Assembly: GCF_000379805.1 (NCBI RefSeq)
Contig: NZ_KB903561.1
Location: forward strand, 1-47,847
DNA: 47,847 nt
Origin: Lewinella cohaerens DSM 23179
Lineage (GTDB): Bacteria > Bacteroidota > Bacteroidia > Chitinophagales > Saprospiraceae
Direction: 5' to 3'
Part shown: piece after piece, positions 7,918 to 16,789 of the stretch
Layout of the letters: every line of letters starts with the position of its first letter
How positions within the stretch are numbered: the first letter of the stretch is position 1
Program-made: the position numbers and the translations under genes
Notes under the pieces: model-generated
Database searches by the model: none
The model's input: only the letters and a program-made list of their open reading frames with translations
What the model was told of the DNA's origin: nothing

Positions 7918-9327
7918 TTAAGAAAAAGCATTACAAATATCTAGTAGCCAGTCCCGATCGGTAAGCAATTGAGTGTTTGCAATTGTCTGACGAATAGCTG
8001 CTCGTCGCGTTGGGGGGGTACGGAGGATACGAGCAAATATTTTGCAAAAGTTGAGGTAGGTCTGTTTCAGGTCGTGAGAAAGTTCTTTGTTGCGTTGGAG
8101 AAACATCATGAAAGCAGCCAAGAGAGAGGAGAGGGCATCTTCTTCCCCGGTCTCGAAATAAATTTTGGCGAGCAACACTCTTGCGCCCAGATAATAGTTG
8201 AGGTCGGTATACGCTACCCTGACGAGGTGCGACTGGGCTTTGTCCTGTTCCTTGGTGTAATAGAAGAGCTCTGCTAAGTTATAATGGTAGGCATTTTGCT
8301 GAAAAGCTTCGGGTAAATAGGGCAAAAACTTTTCGATAAAAACTTGGGCTGCTTCGTATTCCTTTTTGCGGAGGAAAAGCTTGATGACATTGGCGTAGGT
8401 CCAGGGAGAAAGCTGCCCATCTATGATGAGGAACCGTGATTCAATCCCCGTCAGGTAAAGCTGCAGGGCTTCTTGTACGTAAGGTTCGCGACCTTTACGG
8501 ATTTTTCGCGCGCAATAATTGATCGCAAATTGATAAATCTCCGTAAGGTCGTGGTGAGAAATTTGATCGGTATACCGCTTCAAGTTGCCCTTAAGGTTGA
8601 TAAAATGAGCTTCTTCCGATTCTTCACTGAGCATTTGGTAAATATCAAGATAGAGTCTAATGATGGGTTCGTGGCCTACAGGGCTGGCTTTAAGGTGGAC
8701 AATCCAGGGTTCTGAAATGTTGATTTCGTAAACTGACTTAAGAATTTGCTGGCGATCCAGCATAGAGCAAGCGAGGTTCAATCGGCGCAAGTAATAGTAA
8801 GTGTCAAGGTCATGAGCGGCTTGTTGAATGGCAAGATCAAAGACCCTGTTTTTTTGCCGTACATAGTGTTGGTCCAGCGTTTCGGCATAGCGTGCTTTAT
8901 TGCGAAAAAAATCAAAGCTATTACCCGTGGGTGTTGTAAGCTGCTGGCTGATGGATCGCTTTGCTGAGTCGTAATGTTTTTCCAGATTTCGTTCTGAAAA
9001 AACCTCCAGAGCTCCTAATTCTAGGGCTAAAGGGGTATTTGTTATCTTTTGTAGGCTTAGAAAATGAGTGGCGAGTTTATTTAATCTACTTAAGGCATAC
9101 GTCAAGGTCTTGGCATTGTAATCCTGGTTGGGCCAGATCGTTTTGGCCAGTTCTTTGCGACTCTTTAAGCCCATACTGTCTGAGCTTAGCCACGTTTTTA
9201 GTATCCCTAATAAAGATAATAATTCAGGATCCTTATTGTAAAAAGGAGAAGCCAGGAAATCTTCCAGATCGTTCCATTCCTTATCTTTTAATGAACTAAG
9301 TAGAGGAATGACCTTTGATTTTTTCAT
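7918..9327 (-). CDS. Hypothetical protein of 469 residues, helical
   Basis: An intact cytoplasmic-looking protein with no signal peptide and no recognised catalytic motif. It is rich in Leu, Tyr, Gln and charged residues, with repeated helix pairs in the C-terminal half (FLRKKEYEAAQVFIEKFLPYL, then YNLAELFYYTKEQDKAQSHL) that resemble TPR-like helical repeats. The N-terminus (LLSSLKDKEWNDLEDFLASPFYN) suggests a small helical domain. Proteins like this are found in Lewinella-type genomes as far as I recall, without known function. The next gene downstream is aroB, 117 bases away across a repeat element, so a shared operon is uncertain. Confidence 0.65.
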   Translation of the reverse strand: MKKSKVIPLLSSLKDKEWNDLEDFLASPFYNKDPELLSLLGILKTWLSSDSMGLKSRKELAKTIWPNQDYNAKTLTYALSRLNKLATHFLSLQKITNTPLALELGALEVFSERNLEKHYDSAKRSISQQLTTPTGNSFDFFRNKARYAETLDQHYVRQKNRVFDLAIQQAAHDLDTYYYLRRLNLACSMLDRQQILKSVYEINISEPWIVHLKASPVGHEPIIRLYLDIYQMLSEESEEAHFINLKGNLKRYTDQISHHDLTEIYQFAINYCARKIRKGREPYVQEALQLYLTGIESRFLIIDGQLSPWTYANVIKLFLRKKEYEAAQVFIEKFLPYLPEAFQQNAYHYNLAELFYYTKEQDKAQSHLVRVAYTDLNYYLGARVLLAKIYFETGEEDALSSLLAAFMMFLQRNKELSHDLKQTYLNFCKIFARILRTPPTRRAAIRQTIANTQLLTDRDWLLDICNAFS

Positions 9328-9556
9328 AAATAATTAAAATTTAGCAAAATCGTATTTCGGTAAACAAGCAAAACATATTTAATTTAATTCAAATATTTAT
9401 CAAGTAAATAATTGATTATAAGTTTTTTATTTGTGTAAAATAGGTTTTTAATGTTTTTATTGTTGATTATTTTTTTGGCAATTTAATAAAAATGTGGTTG
9501 CCAATGCTACGGATAACGATCACCTTTGTTAGGCAAAGAGAAAAAAGCAGAAGATT
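9328..9556. other. AT-rich intergenic region with a dyad
   Basis: A very AT-rich divergent promoter region between the 469-residue gene (minus) and the dockerin-like gene (plus). It holds an inverted repeat, TTGGCAA (9475-9481) and TTGCCAA (9498-9504), with a 16-base spacer, which could be an operator. No canonical Bacteroidota -7 element is clear. Confidence 0.3.
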
Positions 9557-10672
9557 ATGCGAAAGATATTATCCGTGACATTGTTGCTTTGCCTGATGCT
9601 GACAGCAGGAAGAACACAGGAGGTTTGGCCTGGGGACGTTAATAACAACGGTAAAGCAGACGGAGTAGACCTGTTGTTTTGGGGTTTGGCTTACGGAGCG
9701 GAAGGACCTGCCCGTATTGACGAAACCACTGATTGGTCGGCACAACCCCTACCGACTTTATGGCCAAGCAATTTTCCTAACGGCCTCAACTTTGCCTACG
9801 CCGATTGTAATGGAGATGGTATCGTAGATGAGGATGATTTTTCAGGCGCAATAGACGACAACTTCGGCTTAGAGCATCCTCCCGTTACGGCAAATGGTTA
9901 CTCCAATGGGTCTGGCAACGCACCACGCTTGCGCTTGACGCCCAGTGCGACCCTCGTGGAGGAAGGAGCGATGGTTAATATTGGGTTTAGTATCGAGGAT
10001 GCTGATCAGCCTATCTCTGATTTCTATGGTTTAGCCATTAAGCTGAGTTATACAACGAACTTACTGGCAGGAGACGACGGCCCGGATTTTGATTTAACGG
10101 AAAACAGCTGGGTGGAGGTAGATGGATCCTACGTACAGGAAATGTTTGTAGATAACAACGGCTTAGGAACAGCCGAGTTAGCCCTTACCCGAACCAATCA
10201 GCAGGCAGTAGCCGTAGGTAGCGGTGATATAGGAACATTTTCCATTATTGTGGAAGATATCATAGTTGGATTAGAGGTGGATACTTTCACCCTGCGTATT
10301 GATAGCGTACTGCTGATCGACGAACATTTTATCATGACACCAATCATTCCTGATACGACGCAAATTATCATTGCTAAAGACACTTCAAAACTAACGTCGG
10401 CCAGCCACCTTCCGTGGGCCCAAAACGGAGCGGCCAGCGTGGTGATTTATCCGAATCCTGCTACTCACTTTTTGCAAATAAGCACCTCCGTAGGTATCGA
10501 ACAGATGGTCTTGGTAGATCAATTGGGAAGGGCAGAAGTGGTCTTGGATAGCGCGGTTCCCAAAGGCAACTACCGCTATGATGTTGGGGATCGCCAACCA
10601 GGGGTCTACTGGTTGAAAATAAGAACAACAGCGGGTATGCTCAGCAGAAAGCTGGTGATTGCACCGGATTGA
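9557..10672 (+). CDS. Secreted protein with dockerin-like, cohesin-like and T9SS sorting domains
   Basis: A 371-residue secreted protein. It has a signal peptide (residues 1-20) followed by two calcium-loop-like motifs typical of dockerin type I (DVNNNGKADGVD near 27-38 and DCNGDGIVDEDD near 83-94). The middle region (about 125-270) has the strand pattern of a cohesin-like beta-sandwich (VNIGFSIEDADQPISDFYGLAIKLSYTT, then GTAELALTRTN and IGTFSIIVED). The C-terminal 80 residues are a T9SS type A sorting domain (IYPNPATHFLQIS, then PGVYWLKIRT and RKLVIA). The protein is expected at the cell surface. What it binds is not known; the cohesin assignment is by pattern only. Confidence 0.75.
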   Translation: MRKILSVTLLLCLMLTAGRTQEVWPGDVNNNGKADGVDLLFWGLAYGAEGPARIDETTDWSAQPLPTLWPSNFPNGLNFAYADCNGDGIVDEDDFSGAIDDNFGLEHPPVTANGYSNGSGNAPRLRLTPSATLVEEGAMVNIGFSIEDADQPISDFYGLAIKLSYTTNLLAGDDGPDFDLTENSWVEVDGSYVQEMFVDNNGLGTAELALTRTNQQAVAVGSGDIGTFSIIVEDIIVGLEVDTFTLRIDSVLLIDEHFIMTPIIPDTTQIIIAKDTSKLTSASHLPWAQNGAASVVIYPNPATHFLQISTSVGIEQMVLVDQLGRAEVVLDSAVPKGNYRYDVGDRQPGVYWLKIRTTAGMLSRKLVIAPD

Positions 10673-10821
10673 TGCGAAGTGGCACGGTGGGTTGGTTTGC
10701 CCAAGGTGTAGCCTGATCACAAAAAATCTCAGAGAAACTAATAGTTGAATTTACTGATACGAATTGTACCGTACTGCCTTGACAGTACCTGGACATTTCT
10801 TAACCTAAAAATCGTTTTAAT

Positions 10822-11745
10822 ATGAAAAATCTAATTTATTTATTGCTGCTCGGATACTCGGTAACACTTTTTTCTGGATGTAATTTTCTCAATCACGACG
10901 ATGATACATTGGAACCCAATCCAGTGGTGTTACCTCCTGTAGCGGAAGATTTTATAGCGGAGAACTATCCCAGTCATTTTATTAGCAGCACCGATACAGA
11001 AGACCTGTGCGATAGTACACTGGTGTTAGAAGTAGAGCTGGAGGATGGCCCAGGGCCTGATGTAGATCTCTATTTTTCCCTTGATGGAACCTTCTTGTTT
11101 ACAGAGACGGATATCAGTCTGATAGATTTGCCCGAGGCTGTACGCAATGCTATCAGCAACAACTTTGCAGATTACTCGATCAATGAGCAAAACATTGAAC
11201 GGCATGATTATCCAGATGGTGCTATCGAATACGAGGTAGAATTGATACATAACATCACTGGTGACGAAGACGACGCCGTTTTTAACCCCAATGGAGAATT
11301 GCTTTGTTTTGAAGCTGATCACAACGATGACAACGGTAATGGCAACGGCACCGGTGTAAATATTCCAGACGAGGTTCGCAATTTTATTCAAGATCAATAT
11401 TCAGGCTACATCATTACCAGTTCAGAACAAGAAGATATTTGTGACGATGTACCCATGTACGAAGTAGAATTAGAGGACGGCCCAGGGCCTGATATGGATT
11501 TGTATTTCAACTTAGACTGGGTATTCCAATTTAGTGAAATTGAAATTTCTGTGAATCAACTTCCTGCGGCAGTTACGGATGCAATCAATACCAATTATGC
11601 AGGCTATGAAATTGATGAGGACAAGGTGGAGCAGCTAGAACGTCCTGACGGATCGCTGATGTATGCGGTTGAGCTGGAATCTAATGACAACGATGCAGAA
11701 GTCATCTTCCATGCTGATGGCAGCATCTACTGCGAGGATCAATAG
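10822..11745 (+). CDS. PepSY-like lipoprotein with two tandem domains
   Basis: A 307-residue exported lipoprotein with the lipobox LFSGC (Cys20) and an acidic mature part. Two copies of the same domain follow one another (about 35-165 and 179-305), separated by an Asn/Gly/Asp linker. Each copy contains EVELEDGPGPD, DLYF, LPxAVxxAI, FADYSI or YAGYEI and a final FxxxGxLLC-like strand, the pattern of the putative beta-lactamase-inhibitor-like PepSY-like family (PF11396). Both copies keep a Cys in the LC/ICD segment and one near the end. The DNA is also conserved between copies (GGCCCAGGGCCTGAT in both), so the duplication looks fairly recent. The function of the family is unknown; a secreted inhibitor or a metal-binding role is possible. 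Confidence 0.8.
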   Translation: MKNLIYLLLLGYSVTLFSGCNFLNHDDDTLEPNPVVLPPVAEDFIAENYPSHFISSTDTEDLCDSTLVLEVELEDGPGPDVDLYFSLDGTFLFTETDISLIDLPEAVRNAISNNFADYSINEQNIERHDYPDGAIEYEVELIHNITGDEDDAVFNPNGELLCFEADHNDDNGNGNGTGVNIPDEVRNFIQDQYSGYIITSSEQEDICDDVPMYEVELEDGPGPDMDLYFNLDWVFQFSEIEISVNQLPAAVTDAINTNYAGYEIDEDKVEQLERPDGSLMYAVELESNDNDAEVIFHADGSIYCEDQ

Positions 11746-11807
11746 GCGGAAAAAATAATAACTGGGTGTGATTCATTCTTATCCACGCTAGAGTGGGCTA
11801 AGTGACG

Positions 11808-11850
11808 CTTCCTGGGCCATTACTTCGGTTTTGTGCTCAGGAAGTTTTTT
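11808..11850 (+). terminator. Terminator of the PepSY-like lipoprotein gene
   Basis: Stem CTTCCTGGGC (11808-11817) pairs with GCTCAGGAAG (11835-11844, one G-T pair), followed by six T residues. It lies 60 bases past the lipoprotein stop and against the stop codon of the convergent ABM gene. Confidence 0.65.
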
Positions 11851-12154
11851 ATTCAATAAGCTCCGCCAGCGTATCCACACTCCAGGCAGCGGCTTTTTCG
11901 GCAAATAGAGGTTTAGTTTTGGCCCAGGTGTTGCGGAAGAGGTCGGAGTGGCGGTAGTTTTCCAGGGCTTCTTCACTCTCCCATTTACTGAAAGTAAACA
12001 ATACATTTTCTTGCCTTTTACCACGCCACAGTTCCAGGTGCAGACAGCCAGGAAAGGCACGGATATGGGCACTGCTCTGGCGAAAGACCTCAAGGAAGTT
12101 ATCTATTTCTTCAGGGCGAAACGTCATTTTTACGATACGTTTGAAGGAGGGCAT
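11849..12154 (-). CDS. ABM-fold (YgiN-like) monooxygenase family protein
   Basis: A 101-residue protein with the antibiotic biosynthesis monooxygenase (ABM) pattern: an early strand (FKRIVKMTFRP), a helix (EEIDNFLEVFRQSSAHIRAFPGC), a strand with LELWRGK, then VLFTFSKWESEEALENYRHSDLFRNTW. ABM proteins are dimeric ferredoxin-like folds that range from quinol monooxygenases to heme oxygenases. The conserved FSxWxS..L..Y..S..H or F block is present. Substrate cannot be predicted. The start is 9 bases after the CotH gene stop on the same strand, so the two are probably co-transcribed. Confidence 0.8.
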   Translation of the reverse strand: MPSFKRIVKMTFRPEEIDNFLEVFRQSSAHIRAFPGCLHLELWRGKRQENVLFTFSKWESEEALENYRHSDLFRNTWAKTKPLFAEKAAAWSVDTLAELIE

Positions 12155-12163
12155 ATTTTTAGA

Positions 12164-14335
12164 TTAATGAATAATGATTTTCCCTTCCGCTATGCGGTTG
12201 TCGGTATCTCCCACGACATAGAAATACATTCCAGCAGGTAGGGTTTGTACCTCTAACGTGATGCGAGGAGTCAGGATCGTTTGCTGATGGATCAATTGGC
12301 CGAGGCTATTGAAGAGATACAACTGTTGTCCTTCACCAACGCCAAAGATATCAAAATTGAGTATTTCACTGGCGGGATTTGGAAATGCCTGAATGTAGAT
12401 TTCATCATCATCCAGCGTACCCGTACTACAACTACCAAACATAAAACGGTCCATGAAATCGAGGCGTTGAAGTGTCCATGTTTTTAGATAATCAATTTCT
12501 TCACTATAGGTGCTACCGACAAAATTATTGGGCCAAACATATTCGCCAAGAATAGGCCAGCGGGAGAAGTTGCGGGGCTGCGCTTCCTCCAAAAAGCTTA
12601 CTTGCTCATCAATAAAACCCATGATGGAATCCGTATGCCAGGGGCCTGAGCGCAGTTCTCGCCAGCGGCAGTTCATGGCATTTGCAAAAGCGGTGTCTGC
12701 AGTAATCATTCTAGCCCAGAACGGAGGATTGAGCCAAGCGTCACCCGAGCAGACTGTGTTGAAATCAAGCTCCCATCCCGAAGTTAGATTAGCTTCACAA
12801 TAATCGACGTTGCCCCAGGCGAGATTGTAATCCCATAGCGGCCCGGCGTAGAGTTTTCCCCCGTTGCTGTCTTTCTTTTTGTAAAGGAAAGTACTGATGC
12901 GGTAGCTATCTATATTTTTACACAACTCGGTAGTAAGAATGTAATCTACGAAAGAATTGACGTCGATATAGTTTTTGTAGCCCGTAGCAGGATCATCAAG
13001 GTTTTCGCTATAAATAGCAGATTCAAAATCAGTAATATAACTGCTGATGTATTCGAGCTGTTGGTCGGTAATATCTGGCAGCTCCGGATAGTGAAGCAGG
13101 TAATTGGTGCTCTGAAAACCACCACTGAGGGGCGCGAAGGGCGAGGTCCAGGCAATGGCGTCTCCGCCAGTTTCTTTATCAAGCTTGACAATATAGCCGC
13201 CGGTGAGTTCGTCACCAGCGTTGTCCTCCTCTGTTAGTTTGGCAATGTCTACCCTGCCATTATCACGTTTGATCTTTTCCATGAAGACGTAGACCCCTCG
13301 ATAGTCGCCATTGATGAAAACCTCACAAAGTTGTGTGCGTGGCACCCAGTGACCGGTGCGGCGGCCCATCTCGAAGGTGAGTACATTTCTCAATAGGCTT
13401 TTGTCACTAAAAGGGCCGTTTAGTATCCAATCATTTTCGGAAGGCATTCCAAAAAGAGAAACATTGTTGTTTTCCCCTTGCGCATCGCGCGTTTCCAGCC
13501 CGTACGACTTTTTGGGGAAAATCGCTGAGGAAGACCCCCTGATTTCAATACCGATGAATCCATTGTACTCATTGCCCGAATCACCAAGGTAATTCCGCTG
13601 GTCGGAGCCGTTGTGAATGATCTGCATATTACCCAATACCTTAGGCTCATCAGGTATTTCTTCGTTGGTATTGATGACCACAAGAGGAAGGTTGGTACTG
13701 CTAAAGGCTGGCGGCGAAAAAATGCCTGTTGTAGGGCGATAGTCGCGCCGATTGTTGCTAATACCAGCATGCAGCCAGACTCTGGCACTGAGGTCGCTGG
13801 ACGTTTCATCTTTGTTGTGAACCTGCACCGCGAGTACGTTATCCCCTTCGTTGAGGATAGTTGTCAATCTTTGGCCTCCTATTAATACATGTTCCGGTTC
13901 ACCGCCTTGATAAAGGAGCGCCTCTCGATCATCGATGGCAGTTTGATTGAAAGCGGGGATGCCACTGCCGGCTACATTTCGGCGAGCAACTTCCTGGCCG
14001 TTGAGATAAATGACGATGCCATCATCGTAGTCAAACTGAAGTAAAGCTTGTTTTACGACATCGAGGTCGGTGATCTCAAACCGGAGGCGCATAAAGCAAG
14101 ATAAAGTAGGCGTAATGGTGGTTTGATCATCATCGTCGCCATAGCCAATACCCCCGTTGCCAGTGAGCCAGGCGGTATCATCAAAGTTCAAGTTCACCCA
14201 GTCGGCGTCAACAGGAGAAGAAGGGAGGAGGTAGTGCCATTCATCCGTTTCGAAAACAACGGTTTCCCAGTGGTTGACTTGTGCGCATACATGAAAGCCA
14301 AGTATTAAAAGCACAACGGTCATCAATTCTCTCAT
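12164..14335 (-). CDS. CotH-kinase family secreted protein with T9SS sorting domain
   Basis: A 723-residue secreted protein. After a signal peptide (1-18) come an N-terminal beta-sandwich (about 20-190, ending in WLHAG), a CotH-kinase domain (about 215-600) and a T9SS type A sorting domain (about 650-723, with IQAFPNPASEILNFDI and AEGKIII). Family signatures in the kinase domain are FPKKSYGLETRD (273-284), NGDYRGVYVFMEKIKRD (342-358) and GPLWDYNLAWGN. CotH is an atypical protein kinase that phosphorylates spore coat proteins in Bacillus; bacterial T9SS versions are poorly studied, so kinase activity here is inference. The gene precedes the ABM gene by 9 bases. Confidence 0.88.
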   Translation of the reverse strand: MRELMTVVLLILGFHVCAQVNHWETVVFETDEWHYLLPSSPVDADWVNLNFDDTAWLTGNGGIGYGDDDDQTTITPTLSCFMRLRFEITDLDVVKQALLQFDYDDGIVIYLNGQEVARRNVAGSGIPAFNQTAIDDREALLYQGGEPEHVLIGGQRLTTILNEGDNVLAVQVHNKDETSSDLSARVWLHAGISNNRRDYRPTTGIFSPPAFSSTNLPLVVINTNEEIPDEPKVLGNMQIIHNGSDQRNYLGDSGNEYNGFIGIEIRGSSSAIFPKKSYGLETRDAQGENNNVSLFGMPSENDWILNGPFSDKSLLRNVLTFEMGRRTGHWVPRTQLCEVFINGDYRGVYVFMEKIKRDNGRVDIAKLTEEDNAGDELTGGYIVKLDKETGGDAIAWTSPFAPLSGGFQSTNYLLHYPELPDITDQQLEYISSYITDFESAIYSENLDDPATGYKNYIDVNSFVDYILTTELCKNIDSYRISTFLYKKKDSNGGKLYAGPLWDYNLAWGNVDYCEANLTSGWELDFNTVCSGDAWLNPPFWARMITADTAFANAMNCRWRELRSGPWHTDSIMGFIDEQVSFLEEAQPRNFSRWPILGEYVWPNNFVGSTYSEEIDYLKTWTLQRLDFMDRFMFGSCSTGTLDDDEIYIQAFPNPASEILNFDIFGVGEGQQLYLFNSLGQLIHQQTILTPRITLEVQTLPAGMYFYVVGDTDNRIAEGKIIIH

Positions 14336-14881
14336 CCTCTAGCTGATTGATTTTTTTAAGTACGCTAAGGTAATAGACAATCAGTAAAGTTTTGTTGAGG
14401 TGGTTTTGTTTTTAAAATTTGTTTAATAAATAATTTGTGTTTTAGTGTATGGCGACTTATATTTGCAATGCAGAAAGGAATAGACCCATTCTTTTCTACT
14501 CATCGGTTCTACCCCTCATATGGTCAGTGAGGAATATCAGAGGTTTTTTTACGCAATGCTGGCTCTACTCCGTTGAGAGTGGAGGTATAGAAGCGTGCCC
14601 CTGTTTGTAAAAGCAGGCGGTGTGTGGTGAACCGGATGGAATCTACTCCATAGAATGGGTGGGTTCCCGCCCTGGCGGGCGTGTGGCAAGGCGAGGCAAA
14701 ATCAAGCAAAAAAATCCCGAATCACGTCCCAATCGTCAGTTAAAACGCGAAGATTCCTATCATAACAAGCGTCTTGTTTTCTGCCCAATACTAAGGTCAT
14801 AAAATGAAGGTAATGTTTAGGGAGAGACAACGAATAGTAATCTTCTACTTTCAAACTTGTTTTTAACTTCATTAGGGGCCA
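14336..14881. other. Intergenic, no confirmed gene
   Basis: No open frame here has a plausible protein. The first 120 bases (the upstream region of the CotH gene) are AT-rich, then base content rises from about 14500. A small hairpin (CCCGCC with GGCGGG, near 14668-14683) is visible. I see no tRNA or known RNA. It leads into two strong palindromes. Confidence 0.4.
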
Positions 14882-14926
14882 TGCCTTCTCCCGTCCCGAC
14901 TTTTCTAGTCGGGACGGGAGAAGGCA
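14882..14926. repeat. Perfect 20-bp-arm palindrome, first of a pair
   Basis: The left arm (14882-14901) and right arm (14907-14926) are exactly complementary, with a 5-base loop. The arms contain TCCCGTCCCGACT and AGTCGGGACGGGA. No T-run follows, so it is not a typical terminator. It is 16 bases from the next palindrome. Confidence 0.7.
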
Positions 14927-14942
14927 CCTGGCTGTTCGCTCT

Positions 14943-14989
14943 TTCCGCTCCTTAGGGTCGGGTTTTAAACCCGACCCTAAGGAGCGGAA
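14943..14989. repeat. Perfect 23-bp-arm palindrome, second of a pair
   Basis: The arms at 14943-14965 and 14967-14989 are fully complementary around a single unpaired base; the core is AGGGTCGGGTTTTAAACC. No base-pair mismatch is present, which is unusual for an old repeat and suggests selection or a recent origin. Confidence 0.7.
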
Positions 14990-15157
14990 CCGCTGCCATC
15001 CATTGTCCTGCTCTCCCTATGAATCGGTATCCGCCGTGCTTCAAGCCCTGCTTTGCGCACCGTTTTTGAGCCTTCTTCTTTGAAGACATTGCACACTAAG
15101 CGCTTATTTCGTAAATTACAGTAACCGAATTCCTTCCTCATCCAATTTCTCTGAACG

Positions 15158-16546
15158 ATGAAACAACTAGTACGTCTGTCACTTTTACCGCTATGCTTTT
15201 TCTTTTCTCATATTAGCCAGATCTCTGCTTTTGATATTTGGGGCATTGAAATTCAGGCCCAGCAAACAGGGCTTTTGTCCATTGATGCCTCGATTGTTGT
15301 ATATATCAAAGGCGCGGCAGTACAAACGGATGGTTTTCGCGATTCGCTTAGCTTGTCTTGGGGAGATGGTACGATAAGCCGCGTAGCAATCTCGAACAAC
15401 GCCGATATCAATGGAGATGGTTTTCCTGATGGTACACCGGTAGATGAGAATTTTATCAAGTACATCTATTCAGGGGCTCATACCTACGCTACGATGGATA
15501 GATATTTATTATCGGTGGAGAATCCCAATCGAGGTAATGGTATCATAAACGTTAACTTTCCTAATTCAATAAGTATCAACCTGTATACTGAATCGGAAAT
15601 TACCTTAACGGAAGATTATGAGCATAATCACTTGCCTGTATTCTTAGAAACACCTACCAATTATGCTTTTATTGGACAACAGTACCTTCACTTACCCAAC
15701 GCTTTTGATATTGATGATGACAGCTTGGTGTACGAATTGGTCGTGCCTAAACAGGGGCCAAACGACCCCGTACCCAACTATTTTGGCATCGGGTCACTGG
15801 CAACAATTGATTCCGAAACAGGAACTTTCTATGCCTTGATTGACCAAGCAGGAACTTACACTTTTGCTATCCAGGTTTCCAGCTACCGAAATGGGATGCT
15901 CATGGACAGGGTCGTTCGGGACATGAAATTTTTCGTAGAAGATACAGACGGAGAAAATGATCGACCATCGTTTCAGCTGAATACGCCCCTCACGGTGATC
16001 CAGCAAGTAAGCGTTGGTGATACCGTTCGTTTTCAGGCGATTGCCCAAGACGATAACACCACCATACCCGCCGTGCGTGCTACCAGCGGACTCTTCGATT
16101 ATTATGCAGAACCAGCTTCGATCAATATCGACTTGGCCGTCGCAGATTTTGAGTGGATTGTCCGCGAGGAGCACGTCCGTGCCCAACCTTATCCTGTCGT
16201 TCTTCGAGCCAAAGATGACGGATACGTATTTGGTTATGCGAACTTTGCTTTGGTTCGCTACCGCGTAAGTGGCGGCCCAACCTCTACTGACGATCTGCCG
16301 GAATCACCTACGCTCACGCTTTATCCCAACCCTGCTAATGGTTGGCTGCGGGTAGATATGTCTCCTTCGTTGGCAACGAAAGTGATCAATTACCAGGTAT
16401 TCACTTATGATGGGAAGTGGGTACTGTCGGGGGCGTTTCGCGGGAATAGCGAGCAGCTAGAAGTGGGGATGCTACCCGCAGGCATGTACCTATTGCAATA
16501 TGAAATTGAGAGGAAGCTGTACCAACAGCGGTTTGTCATTCAATAA
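15158..16546 (+). CDS. T9SS-secreted protein with cadherin-like domains
   Basis: A 462-residue secreted protein. An N-terminal signal peptide (about 1-24) precedes a PKD-like region (about 35-145) with the calcium-loop-like NADINGDGFPDGTPVDE. A cadherin-like pair follows (about 160-275 with LPVFLETPTNYAFIGQQY, and 280-390), and the C-terminus is a T9SS sorting domain (TLYPNPANGWLRVDM, then PAGMYLLQYEI and QRFVIQ). Such proteins in this group are cell-surface or gliding-associated structural proteins. The role is not predictable from sequence. It is convergent with the UvrD gene, with no clear terminator between. Confidence 0.75.
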   Translation: MKQLVRLSLLPLCFFFSHISQISAFDIWGIEIQAQQTGLLSIDASIVVYIKGAAVQTDGFRDSLSLSWGDGTISRVAISNNADINGDGFPDGTPVDENFIKYIYSGAHTYATMDRYLLSVENPNRGNGIINVNFPNSISINLYTESEITLTEDYEHNHLPVFLETPTNYAFIGQQYLHLPNAFDIDDDSLVYELVVPKQGPNDPVPNYFGIGSLATIDSETGTFYALIDQAGTYTFAIQVSSYRNGMLMDRVVRDMKFFVEDTDGENDRPSFQLNTPLTVIQQVSVGDTVRFQAIAQDDNTTIPAVRATSGLFDYYAEPASINIDLAVADFEWIVREEHVRAQPYPVVLRAKDDGYVFGYANFALVRYRVSGGPTSTDDLPESPTLTLYPNPANGWLRVDMSPSLATKVINYQVFTYDGKWVLSGAFRGNSEQLEVGMLPAGMYLLQYEIERKLYQQRFVIQ

Positions 16547-16740
16547 AATCACCACCCAACTGACCATTAGCCCCATCCCCGGCCCTTCCCATTATTGAAA
16601 ATGGCCTCGTTTCGGGTTGCGTTTCACAAGGGAGGGGAGGCATTGTGAAAAGTCGGAGTTCGGAAGTAGGAAGTATATTTAGCGTACCCAAATTTCCATC
16701 AACAATCAACACCACGAAGTAGCCGCGAAGCGAGACTCCC

Positions 16741-16785
16741 AAACCCTCGAACCAACAAACAATCCAACCAACAAACCATCCAACC
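16741..16785. repeat. CCAAC-type low-complexity tract at the UvrD gene end
   Basis: Repeated CCAACAAAC and ATCCAACC words lie 4 bases from the stop codon of the minus-strand UvrD gene. It is the same word family as the tracts at 1851, 31374, 32821 and 34927. Just upstream (16640-16680) is a short GTCGGAGTTCGGAAGT-like stretch that resembles bases near 1870. Confidence 0.5.
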
Positions 16786-16789
16786 GTTT

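Noticed and set aside
14461-14760. Possible stable RNA (tmRNA, RNase P RNA or 6S RNA) in the gap before the palindromes
   Set aside because: I looked for conserved cores and tRNA-like T-loops and found none.
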